Of a stretch of 6,214 nt of DNA, positions 1-6,167 are shown in pieces; positions within the stretch are counted from its first letter, which is position 1; each line of letters begins with the position of its first letter. This DNA comes from Alphaproteobacteria bacterium (GTDB lineage: Bacteria > Pseudomonadota > Alphaproteobacteria > Puniceispirillales > Puniceispirillaceae): positions 1 to 6,214 of the forward strand of contig WTJO01000182.1 of the NCBI GenBank assembly GCA_011524805.1, in the 5' to 3' direction. Below the pieces are notes generated by a model, which saw nothing but the letters and a program-made list of their open reading frames with translations, was not told the origin of the DNA and did no database searches. A program made the translations under genes and the position numbers.

Positions 1-1538
1 ATCCTATTCAGGAAACAGGCAAACGCCCCACCGCCATGCTGGACAGAAATCTGGCATATCTGTCACTTGTCGAAAGCCTGTATGGCTATCCGATTGACGG
101 GGTGGTGCTAAATATCGGATGCGACAAGACAACACCTGCCCTGCTGATGGCGGCGGCTACTGTGAATATTCCTGCGATTGCGCTGTCGGTCGGACCTATG
201 CTGAATGGCTGGCATGACGGTGAGCGCACAGGCTCTGGCACGATTGTATGGAAAGCCCGCCAGATGATGGCAGCAGGCGAAATTGATGATGACGGCTTTC
301 TTGAGCTTGTAACCTCGTCAACGCCGTCAACTGGCTATTGTAACACAATGGGCACTGCCACCACTATGAATTCGCTTGCCGAAGCACTTGGTATGCAGCT
401 TCCGGGGTCTGCGGCTATCCCTGCGCCCTATCGCGAACGTGGCCAGATTTCCTATCAGACCGGCCTGCGGATTGTTGATATGGTGTGGGAAGATCTGAAA
501 CCTACAGATATTATGACACGTCAGGCCTTTGAGAATGCGATTGTGGTAAATTCGGCCATTGGTGGTTCCACAAACGCGCCTATCCATTTGAATGCGATTG
601 CACGTCATCTTGGTGTGCCGCTGAATAATGATGACTGGCAGACATTTGGCCATCATATTCCGCTTCTGGTCAATCTTCAGCCGGCAGGTGAATATCTTGG
701 TGAAGATTATCATCGTGCAGGGGGTGTGCCTGCGGTTGTCGCCCAGCTTATTGCCCATAATCTTCTGCCTAACCCATCGGCGCTTACTGCAAATGGCCAG
801 TCTATGCAGGCAAATTGCGCAGATGCGGTGATTAAAAATAAAGATGTGATCAAGACAATTGATACGCCATTGAAAACAGAAGCAGGCTTTATCAATCTGA
901 AAGGCAATCTGTTTGATAGTGCGATTATGAAAACCTCTGTGATTTCAGCTGAATTTACCAAACGTTATCTGTCAAATCCTGATGATCTCAATGCCTTTGA
1001 AGGCAGGGCGATTGTATTTGACGGACCAGAAGATTTTCATAAGCGGATTGATGATGAGACGCTGAATATTGACGAACATTGCATCCTTGTAATGCGGGGT
1101 GCGGGCCCCTTGGGCTATCCCGGCGGTGCCGAAGTGGTGAATATGCGCCCGCCAGCCTATCTGATTAAGCAGGGCGTGAACGAGCTGGCCTGTATCGGAG
1201 ATGGCAGACAGTCTGGCACGTCTGGCTCGCCCTCAATTCTGAATGCGTCACCTGAAGCTGCCGCCGGCGGTGGTCTGGCCTTGCTGAAGACAGGCGATAT
1301 GATCAGAATTGATATGAATAAATTCACTGCCGATATTCTGATTAGCGATGATGAGCTGTCAGCTCGCGCAACAGAACTTGCCGCTCAGGGCGGGTTTGAA
1401 ACACGCGAAAACCAGTCGCCTTGGCAGCAATATTTCAGAGAGATGGTGCAGCCTTTCTCAGAAGGCATGGTGCTAAGAGATGCGCCAAATTACCAGTCAA
1501 TTGCAACCACCAAAGGTATCCCCCGCGATAACCATTAA
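1..1538 (+). CDS. IlvD/Edd-family sugar-acid dehydratase (L-arabinonate/D-xylonate dehydratase-like), 5' partial
   Basis: This [2Fe-2S] enzyme family removes water from C2-C3 of aldonic acids to give 2-keto-3-deoxy acids; branched-chain dihydroxyacid dehydratase (IlvD) is a relative. The reading frame is open from the left edge (HPIQETGKRPTA precedes the first ATG at 36), so that ATG is internal and roughly 85-100 N-terminal residues are missing, including the first cluster cysteine and one Mg-binding Glu. Counting from the Met at 36, NIGCDKTTPA supplies cluster Cys29, Asp30 and the Lys31 normally carbamylated to hold Mg. STGYCNTMGTA supplies cluster Cys102. The 73-residue Cys-Cys spacing equals that of the Rhizobium L-arabinonate dehydratase as I recall it (C127/C200). 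GGAEVVN gives Mg ligand Glu366, and DGRQSGTSGS gives catalytic Ser393. The C-terminus GIPRDNH is typical of this sugar-acid branch. It is the first visible gene of the + strand operon. Family is certain; the exact aldonate is not. Confidence 0.95.
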   Translation, partial: PIQETGKRPTAMLDRNLAYLSLVESLYGYPIDGVVLNIGCDKTTPALLMAAATVNIPAIALSVGPMLNGWHDGERTGSGTIVWKARQMMAAGEIDDDGFLELVTSSTPSTGYCNTMGTATTMNSLAEALGMQLPGSAAIPAPYRERGQISYQTGLRIVDMVWEDLKPTDIMTRQAFENAIVVNSAIGGSTNAPIHLNAIARHLGVPLNNDDWQTFGHHIPLLVNLQPAGEYLGEDYHRAGGVPAVVAQLIAHNLLPNPSALTANGQSMQANCADAVIKNKDVIKTIDTPLKTEAGFINLKGNLFDSAIMKTSVISAEFTKRYLSNPDDLNAFEGRAIVFDGPEDFHKRIDDETLNIDEHCILVMRGAGPLGYPGGAEVVNMRPPAYLIKQGVNELACIGDGRQSGTSGSPSILNASPEAAAGGGLALLKTGDMIRIDMNKFTADILISDDELSARATELAAQGGFETRENQSPWQQYFREMVQPFSEGMVLRDAPNYQSIATTKGIPRDNH

Positions 1539-1565
1539 GGCGAATTGATAACACGGCAAAGCTGC

Positions 1566-1575
1566 GGGGGGGGGG
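1566..1575. repeat. G10 homopolymer in the gap between dehydratase and hydrolase genes
   Basis: Ten consecutive G lie 27 bases after the dehydratase stop and 57 bases before the hydrolase start. A C5 run at 1589-1593 could pair with five of the G over a 13-base loop. That would give a small GC hairpin, but no T-run follows, so it is not a standard intrinsic terminator. Runs of this length are prone to slippage in cells and to length errors in sequencing. The rest of the 94-bp gap (1539-1632) shows only the ribosome binding site of the next gene. Confidence 0.85.
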
Positions 1576-1618
1576 CGTAGTTGAGTTTCCCCCTACTAGA
1601 CATAAATATTGCGATATT

Positions 1619-1624
1619 GAGGAG
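1619..1624 (+). promoter_or_regulatory. Ribosome binding site of the FAH-family gene
   Basis: GAGGAG lies 8 bases before the ATG at 1633, a near-consensus Shine-Dalgarno. It fixes the start of the hydrolase gene and is the strongest such site in the + strand operon. Confidence 0.8.
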
Positions 1625-1632
1625 AAAAATAG

Positions 1633-2478
1633 ATGAAACTGGTTAGATACGGAGAGATGGGAGCCGAAAAACCGGCCATGGTTGATACAGATGGCAAGAT
1701 ACGCGATTTATCTGCCCATATTGATGATATTACTGGCGCAACCTTGAACCCTGCCACACTAGACAGCCTGCGCAATATTGACCCTGCCAGCCTGCCAGAA
1801 ATTGACAGCGCGGTGCGGCTTGGTGCCTGTGTTGGCAATATTGGCAAATTTATGTGTATCGGGCTGAATTATTCAGATCACGCTGCAGAAACAGGTTCTG
1901 ATATTCCTGAGCATCCTATTTTGTTCATGAAAGCAACCTCTGCTGTTGTGGGCGCAAATGACACTGTGATGCTACCGCGCAACTCAGTCAAAACTGACTG
2001 GGAGGTTGAGCTTGGCGTTGTGATAGGTACAGCCTGCAAATATGTATCAGAAGAAGACGCTCTTGATTATGTGGCCGGATATTTTATTGCCAATGATGTC
2101 TCGGAACGTCACTTTCAGGCAAAGCTGACAGGCCAGTGGACAAAAGGCAAATCCTGCGACACGTTTGGGCCGATCGGGCCATGGCTGGTAACAGCAGATG
2201 AGGTAGCGGATCCGCAAAATCTGGACATGAGTCTGGATGTGAATGGCAAGCGGATGCAGACAGGCAATACCTCAACCATGATATTCACTGTTGCGCAATG
2301 TATCTCGCATCTCTCGCAATTAATGACTTTACAGCCAGGAGATGTGATTTCGACAGGCACACCGCCGGGGGTTGGGCTTGGCATGAAGCCACCAGTATTT
2401 CTGAAAGCTGGTGATGTGATGGATGTACGCATTGCCGGTCTGGGCGAACAGCGCCAGCATGTCGGACAGGATGCCTGA
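1633..2478 (+). CDS. Fumarylacetoacetate hydrolase family protein, probable 2,4-diketo-3-deoxy-sugar-acid hydrolase
   Basis: The FAH family cleaves C-C bonds in diketo acids using a divalent metal. The 281 residues match the usual length of the alphaproteobacterial group often annotated as ureidoglycolate lyase or 2,4-diketo-3-deoxy-L-fuconate/rhamnonate (LRA6-type) hydrolase. The N-terminal MKLVRYG and IRDLS stretches are typical of this group. The catalytic domain begins at KFMCIGLNYSDHA (His83). Metal ligands are Glu124 and Glu126 in DWEVELGVV and Asp155 in NDVSER. GKSCDTFGPIGPW (172-184) and the family signature STGTPPGVGLG (240-250) follow. No key residue is missing. It sits downstream of an aldonate dehydratase, where an LRA6-like hydrolase giving pyruvate plus a hydroxyacid would fit. 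Ureidoglycolate lyase is unlikely because no purine-degradation gene is visible. Family is sure; substrate is inferred. Confidence 0.93.
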   Translation: MKLVRYGEMGAEKPAMVDTDGKIRDLSAHIDDITGATLNPATLDSLRNIDPASLPEIDSAVRLGACVGNIGKFMCIGLNYSDHAAETGSDIPEHPILFMKATSAVVGANDTVMLPRNSVKTDWEVELGVVIGTACKYVSEEDALDYVAGYFIANDVSERHFQAKLTGQWTKGKSCDTFGPIGPWLVTADEVADPQNLDMSLDVNGKRMQTGNTSTMIFTVAQCISHLSQLMTLQPGDVISTGTPPGVGLGMKPPVFLKAGDVMDVRIAGLGEQRQHVGQDA

Positions 2479-2482
2479 GACC

Positions 2483-3361
2483 ATGGCAGATAGCATTTCA
2501 ACAATCGGCTTTATCGGCACCGGGTTGATGGGCGAGCATATGGCGCGCAATCTTTTGAAAGCTGGTTATAAAGTTGTGGCATGGAACAGAACCATCTCAA
2601 AGGCAGAGACATTGCGTCCTGATGGTGCAATTATCGCATCCTCTGCCCATGAGGCTGTTAAAGACGCCGATATGGTTGTGACCATGCTGGCCGACGGGCA
2701 GACAGTAGCAGATGTGATGTTTGCTCAGGATGTGTCAGGCGCAATGAAATCAGATGCCGTGCTGGTAGATATGAGTTCTATCAAGCCAAAAGAAGCACGT
2801 CAGCATGAGGCACAGATGAATCAGATGTCATTAGGGCATCTGGATGCGCCTGTCTCTGGCGGCACAAAAGGCGCAGAAGCAGGCACGCTGGCCATTATGG
2901 CGGGCGGAGATGAGGCTATTTTTGAGCGTTGTAAAGAGGCGCTATCTGCGATGGGCAGGCCTGTGCGTGTGGGGCCGGCCGGTGCAGGGCAATTATCAAA
3001 ACTGGCAAACCAGACTATTGTTGCGGTCACTATCGGCGTTGTTGCCGAAGCGATATTGCTGGCTGAAAAAGGCGGGGCTGACCCTGATGCTATCCGTGAT
3101 GCGCTGAAGGGCGGCTTTGCAGATAGTGTTATTCTGCAACAGCATGGCGAGCGCATGACCCAGCGCAATTTTGTGCCGGGCGGGCTGTCGAAATTCCAGC
3201 TTAAAGATGTGCGCAATGTGATGGAAGAAGCCGCAGATTGCGGTATCACCCTGCCTCTGGCAGAACAGGTCACAAATCGCTATCAACGGCTGGTAGACGA
3301 GATGGACGGGGCTGATCTTGACCATGCTGCCCTGTATCTTGAGTTGCTTGACCAGCAATAG
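2483..3361 (+). CDS. NADP-type beta-hydroxyacid dehydrogenase, GarR-like (2-hydroxy-3-oxopropionate reductase / 3-hydroxyisobutyrate dehydrogenase family)
   Basis: This cytosolic enzyme family interconverts a beta-hydroxyacid and its semialdehyde. The N-terminal Rossmann domain has GFIGTGLMG (GxGxxG at residues 12-17). WNRT places Arg36 after the second strand, which favours NADP(H). The substrate motif DAPVSGGTKGAEAGTLA starts at Asp121. Catalytic Lys173 lies in QLSKLANQ; E. coli GarR has the same NQ where many 3-hydroxyisobutyrate dehydrogenases have NN, and the C-terminal DLDHAAL also resembles GarR. The 292-residue length is normal. I chose the ATG at 2483, 4 bases after the upstream stop, because AGGA at 2468-2471 lies 11 bases before it and it leaves a normal short leader before the Rossmann strand. 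In-frame ATGs at 2423, 2459 and 2471 would overlap the hydrolase gene; 2471 is the main alternative. Tight spacing implies translational coupling. Tartronate semialdehyde to glycerate is the likeliest reaction, not proven. Confidence 0.9.
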   Translation: MADSISTIGFIGTGLMGEHMARNLLKAGYKVVAWNRTISKAETLRPDGAIIASSAHEAVKDADMVVTMLADGQTVADVMFAQDVSGAMKSDAVLVDMSSIKPKEARQHEAQMNQMSLGHLDAPVSGGTKGAEAGTLAIMAGGDEAIFERCKEALSAMGRPVRVGPAGAGQLSKLANQTIVAVTIGVVAEAILLAEKGGADPDAIRDALKGGFADSVILQQHGERMTQRNFVPGGLSKFQLKDVRNVMEEAADCGITLPLAEQVTNRYQRLVDEMDGADLDHAALYLELLDQQ

Positions 3362-3423
3362 CACCCCCCTAACAATAGTTACGGCAGGCATATCATTTAT
3401 CTAGCAGACAGGATTTTAGAACC

Positions 3424-4398
3424 ATGGCAGGCATGACAGAGTTACTGGTAATCGGCGGAATCACAGACCAGATGCAGGCGCGGCTTGAGACCAGATTTCA
3501 TCTGCATGATTATTTTGGCGCGGCAGATAAAGAAGCGCTGATTACCCAGATAGGGGACAGCATTCAGGCGATTGCCACAAATGGTCATGATGGTGTGCCT
3601 GATAATCTGATAGACAGGCTGGATAATCTGAAAGTGGTCTCATGTTACGGGGTGGGATATGATGCCATTAATGTGGCCGCCGCCGCAGATAAAGGCGTGC
3701 TGGTAACCCATACGCCAGATGTGCTGAATGAAGAGGTCGCTGTCACTGCTGTAATGCTGTTAATGGGTATTTCACGACAATTGCGGTTCAATATGGAATG
3801 GGTCAGTTCTGGCAACTGGGAAGCACAGGGCAATGCGCCTCTGTCACGCTCACTTTCGAGCCTTAAGGTCGGGCTGGTAGGCTATGGCCGTATTGGCCAG
3901 ACGATCGCTGAAAAGCTGGATATATTTGGCTGTGAGGTAAGCTATCATGCGCGCAATGAACGCCCCGCTTCTGCGCATCGCTTTTACCCCAATCTGGTTG
4001 ATATGGCAGATGCCTGTGATGCGCTGGTGGTGATCACACCGGGCGGGGCAAGCACTAACAAGCTGGTCAATGCAGATATTCTGGCTGCGCTTGGGGCTCA
4101 GGGCATTCTGGTCAATGTGGCAAGAGGCTCTGTTGTAGATGAGGCGGCACTTATCCATGCACTTGATAATGGCATTATTGCCGGTGCCGGTCTTGATGTG
4201 TTTGAAAAGGAACCTGTAGTGCCGGCAGCATTGCAACAGCATCCGCAGGTTATCTGCACACCGCATATTGGCTCTGCAACAGTTGAAACACGCGCAGCGA
4301 TGGGCAATCTGACAGTAGATAATCTGCTACAATATTTTTCGGACGGGCGGGTATTAACCCCTGTACCGGAATTGAAGCATCTAAATCCGGCAGGCTAG
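3424..4398 (+). CDS. D-2-hydroxyacid dehydrogenase (glyoxylate/hydroxypyruvate reductase type)
   Basis: This enzyme reduces 2-oxoacids such as glyoxylate or hydroxypyruvate to D-2-hydroxyacids, or runs in reverse. The 324 residues have the split catalytic domain expected of the family around an internal Rossmann fold with GYGRIG (GxGxxG at 153-158). The second strand ends YHARNE with no acidic residue and Arg177 close by, which favours NADP(H). The catalytic triad is complete: Arg234 in NVARGSVVDE, Glu263 in FEKEP and His281 in TPHIGSAT. SCYGVGYD in the first domain is the usual substrate loop. The ATG at 3424 is preferred over the one at 3433 because AGGA at 3410-3413 is 10 bases upstream. 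It follows the GarR-like gene by 62 bases with no clear terminator between. Both reductases can lead to glycerate, so a shared C3 intermediate is plausible. The exact 2-oxoacid is unknown. Confidence 0.92.
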   Translation: MAGMTELLVIGGITDQMQARLETRFHLHDYFGAADKEALITQIGDSIQAIATNGHDGVPDNLIDRLDNLKVVSCYGVGYDAINVAAAADKGVLVTHTPDVLNEEVAVTAVMLLMGISRQLRFNMEWVSSGNWEAQGNAPLSRSLSSLKVGLVGYGRIGQTIAEKLDIFGCEVSYHARNERPASAHRFYPNLVDMADACDALVVITPGGASTNKLVNADILAALGAQGILVNVARGSVVDEAALIHALDNGIIAGAGLDVFEKEPVVPAALQQHPQVICTPHIGSATVETRAAMGNLTVDNLLQYFSDGRVLTPVPELKHLNPAG

Positions 4399-4405
4399 CA
4401 TAAAT

Positions 4406-5179
4406 CTAGACGCTGGCTGTCATGCCGCCATCAACATAGAGTATCTGGCCATTGACAAAATCCGAGGCAGGCGAAGCTAGAAAAATAGCCGCGCCCACAA
4501 GATCATCTACCTGTCCCCACCGACGTTGCGGGGTTGTCTGCATCAGCCATGCGCTAAATTCGGCGTCATCAAAAAGCGGTTTGGTAAGCTCGGTAGAAAT
4601 ATAGCCGGGGCCAATCGCATTGATATTCAGCCCCTGTTCAGCCCATTCGGTCGCTAGTGCGCGTGTGAGCCCGCCAACAGCCGCTTTTGAGGTAACATAG
4701 GCAGCAACATTCTGGCGGGCAACAAGTGTCATCACAGAGGCAATATTGATAATCTTGCCATGGCCACGCGCTACCATATGCTTGCCAACCGCCTTGGCAG
4801 TGTAAAATACTGCATGGCTGTTTGTTGCCATCACACGGTTAAAATCTTCATCTGTAAACTCTGCCAGTTCTGCCCGATGCTGGATACCGGCATTATTGAT
4901 CAATATATCAATCGCGCCTTTGTCTGCTTCATAGGCATCTATTGTGGTATCTACCTCTTCTGCATTGGCAACATCACAGCATAGGCATTGCGCCTCTATG
5001 CCTGCTTCTGCCAGTTTTGCCTGTGCCCGCTCTATGGTGGTCTGGTTACGGCCATTAAGTATGATATTCGCACCTGCTTTTGCCAGCCCGGCGGCAAGCG
5101 CAAAGCCAATCCCCCTGCTTGAGCCTGTGATCAGTGCTGTTTTACCTCTCAGGCTAAATGTCTCTTCGATAAAGCTCAT
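4406..5179 (-). CDS. Short-chain dehydrogenase, gluconate 5-dehydrogenase-like
   Basis: This classical SDR of 257 residues should oxidise a sugar-acid or hydroxyacid hydroxyl (or reduce the ketone). FSLRGKTALITGSSRGIG carries the TGxxxGIG cofactor motif (18-25); LNGR (Arg44) after the second strand points to NADP. NNAGIQHR (95-102) and the C-terminal YVDGGMTAS strongly resemble gluconate 5-dehydrogenases. The catalytic tetrad is complete: Asn120, Ser148, Tyr161 and Lys165. The frame is open to an ATG at 5260, but I start at 5179. That gives the normal N-terminus, lies one base after the upstream gene's stop, and has a weak GGGGA about 11 bases before. Sharing a transcript with a BKACE raises the possibility that it makes a 3-oxoacid for that enzyme; it could also be the 4-dehydrogenase feeding the convergent FAH gene. 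It ends 7 bases from the opposing gene. The SDR class is certain; 5-ketogluconate as substrate is only a homology guess. Confidence 0.9.
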   Translation of the reverse strand: MSFIEETFSLRGKTALITGSSRGIGFALAAGLAKAGANIILNGRNQTTIERAQAKLAEAGIEAQCLCCDVANAEEVDTTIDAYEADKGAIDILINNAGIQHRAELAEFTDEDFNRVMATNSHAVFYTAKAVGKHMVARGHGKIINIASVMTLVARQNVAAYVTSKAAVGGLTRALATEWAEQGLNINAIGPGYISTELTKPLFDDAEFSAWLMQTTPQRRWGQVDDLVGAAIFLASPASDFVNGQILYVDGGMTASV

Positions 5180-5180
5180 A

Positions 5181-5972
5181 TCACGCGCGTTCCCCAGCCT
5201 GTTGAAATAATGAGGCCGCCAGTTCAACCTTTTGCCTGTTATTTTCAGCGATACTGCCATCTGGCATCACCATCGAATTTTCAAACCCGACCCTGACATG
5301 TCCACCCAGCGATATCGCCATCTCAAGACATGACGCTTCTTCACGATCAAAGGCGCAGACCCCCCAGTCGGCATGTATCTGCTCATCTTGAAGTGTCTTA
5401 ACGAATGTGGGGATAGTTGAGGGATCGCTTATCCTGCCTGAATAATGGCCAATGGTAAATAGCACCCATAGCTGTTCGCGCGGCAGGCCGGCAGATGTCA
5501 ATAGCCTGCTCAACAGCTGGATATGTTCTGGATAGTAGCAGATATGCTGAACCCGGATATCTTCTGCCACCAGCATCTGGTAAAAGCGGATAATCTCGTC
5601 TGTTATTTCGCCATCAGGTATCATCTCGATAATGCCGATAGATACACCTTCACACATCACTTCTTCTGTTACACGCCGCATATCTTCAGGCGAATAGCGG
5701 CCGACTGATTCAGTTGTCATCTGTAAATGAAGTGCTGGCAATTTCTGGGAAAGCTCGGCAATCGCCTCACGATACAGCCCTGCATCCAGCACATGTTGCT
5801 GGTTCTCGTCACGCACATGAAAATGCATGGCACGCGCACCGGCATCAAAACAGTCAGAGGCTGTTTCAACCAGCCTGTCTATTGTAACTGGTATCTCAGA
5901 ATGATCATCTGTGGTTTTTCTGGCACCGTTTGGTGCGACCATTATCTGCGGCAAAGGGAAATAAGATGACAT
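5181..5972 (-). CDS. Beta-keto acid cleavage enzyme (BKACE, DUF849 family)
   Basis: BKACE proteins are Zn-dependent TIM-barrel enzymes that condense a beta-keto acid with acetyl-CoA and release acetoacetate plus a new CoA ester; known members act on 3-keto-5-aminohexanoate or dehydrocarnitine. The start motif APNGARKT (13-20), zinc ligands His50 and His52 in HFHVRD, TTESVG in the substrate region, and HVRVGFEN with Arg227 and zinc ligand Glu231 all fit. The residue after the zinc Glu is Asn232, where the characterised Kce enzyme has Asp231, so chemistry or substrate may differ. At 263 residues it is a little shorter than many members but has no visible gap. The ATG at 5972 gives a typical N-terminus although its Shine-Dalgarno (GTGGA) is weak. 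It is first in a two-gene unit with the SDR. Family is confident; the substrate is unknown. Confidence 0.9.
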   Translation of the reverse strand: MSSYFPLPQIMVAPNGARKTTDDHSEIPVTIDRLVETASDCFDAGARAMHFHVRDENQQHVLDAGLYREAIAELSQKLPALHLQMTTESVGRYSPEDMRRVTEEVMCEGVSIGIIEMIPDGEITDEIIRFYQMLVAEDIRVQHICYYPEHIQLLSRLLTSAGLPREQLWVLFTIGHYSGRISDPSTIPTFVKTLQDEQIHADWGVCAFDREEASCLEMAISLGGHVRVGFENSMVMPDGSIAENNRQKVELAASLFQQAGERA

Positions 5973-6003
5973 GTTATATCCACACTTTTAATGTATATAG
6001 TTT

Positions 6004-6031
6004 AGTCTATCTTAACATGAGGTGTTGTCAA
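6004..6031 (-). promoter_or_regulatory. Candidate promoter for the BKACE-SDR unit
   Basis: Read leftward, a perfect -35 TTGACA (complement of 6026-6031) is followed after 16 bases by TAGACT (complement of 6004-6009), a 4/6 match to the -10 box that keeps the important second A and last T. Transcription would start near 5997, giving a leader of about 25 bases before the ATG at 5972. Promoter-like by eye only. Confidence 0.5.
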
Positions 6032-6034
6032 ACA
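6023..6034. promoter_or_regulatory. Small dyad overlapping the leftward -35 box, possible operator
   Basis: TGTT and AACA form an inverted repeat around four bases (TGTTGTCAAACA). The dyad lies over the TTGACA of the candidate leftward promoter, so a protein bound here could block it. The core is near, but does not match, the TNGTNNNACNA pattern of FadR-type GntR regulators. A match this short can arise by chance. Confidence 0.3.
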
Positions 6035-6060
6035 TCTCTGGCTATGTCTAAAGACACTAT

Positions 6061-6092
6061 CTTTAAGTTGTTTTTGCTTTAAGATGTTTTTG
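6061..6092. repeat. Tandem 16-bp direct repeat in the divergent promoter region
   Basis: Two adjacent copies, CTTTAAGTTGTTTTTG (6061-6076) and CTTTAAGATGTTTTTG (6077-6092), differ at one base. An inverted partial copy of the second unit, AAACATCT, occurs at 6030-6037 (complement AGATGTTT at 6082-6089). Position between divergent genes suggests binding sites for a regulator placed about one and a half helical turns apart. The function is inferred; the repeat itself is plain in the sequence. Confidence 0.75.
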
Positions 6093-6102
6093 TCGCTATT
6101 AA
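6074..6102 (+). promoter_or_regulatory. Weak candidate promoter for the rightward gene
   Basis: TTGCTT (6074-6079) and TATTAA (6097-6102) are spaced by 17 bases, ahead of the gene at 6154. The -35 is poor (3/6) and overlaps the second unit of the direct repeat, which would suit an activator or autoregulator. The call rests on spacing and position only. Confidence 0.3.
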
Positions 6103-6122
6103 CGGTCGGACAAGGCAGATTC

Positions 6123-6167
6123 ATGCAGGATAGCAGATTTCAGGAACCTCATTATGGCCCAGACTGA
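6123..6167 (+). CDS. Possible 14-codon leader peptide ORF
   Basis: An ATG at 6123 with AAGG 7 bases upstream opens a 14-codon frame (MQDSRFQEPHYGPD) ending in TGA at 6165-6167. The stop falls just inside the next gene's start region in another frame, an arrangement that could couple translation. No attenuator hairpin or run of regulatory codons is seen, so it may be a chance ORF. Confidence 0.2.
   Translation: MQDSRFQEPHYGPD
6142..6146 (+). promoter_or_regulatory. Ribosome binding site of the right-edge gene
   Basis: AGGAA lies 7 bases before the ATG at 6154. The frame upstream of that ATG contains no other ATG before a TAA at 6100, so this site fixes the start. Confidence 0.65.

Noticed and set aside
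36..38. ATG at 36 as the start of the dehydratase gene
   Set aside because: The frame is open to the window edge and the residues before it (HPIQETGKRPTA) are conserved dehydratase sequence, so this Met is internal.
1571..1593. Intrinsic terminator after the dehydratase gene
   Set aside because: The G5/C5 stem has a 13-base loop and no following T-run.
2423..2482. Earlier starts (2423, 2459, 2471) for the GarR-like gene
   Set aside because: They lie inside the end of the hydrolase gene and add residues before the Rossmann strand; the ATG at 2483 has AGGA at an acceptable distance. The start at 2471 remains possible.
2821..3273. Long antisense reading frames inside the genes, such as the 150-codon one opposite the GarR-like gene
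   Set aside because: They lie wholly within well-supported coding genes and show no recognisable protein motif.
3362..3423. Internal promoter before the 2-hydroxyacid dehydrogenase (TATCAT at 3391-3396)
   Set aside because: The -10-like box is good but no -35-like hexamer lies at a suitable distance, and a 62-bp gap fits read-through in an operon.
5180..5260. Longer N-terminus for the SDR starting at 5260
   Set aside because: It would overlap the end of the BKACE gene by 80 bases and add residues not typical of the family; the ATG at 5179 gives the standard N-terminus.
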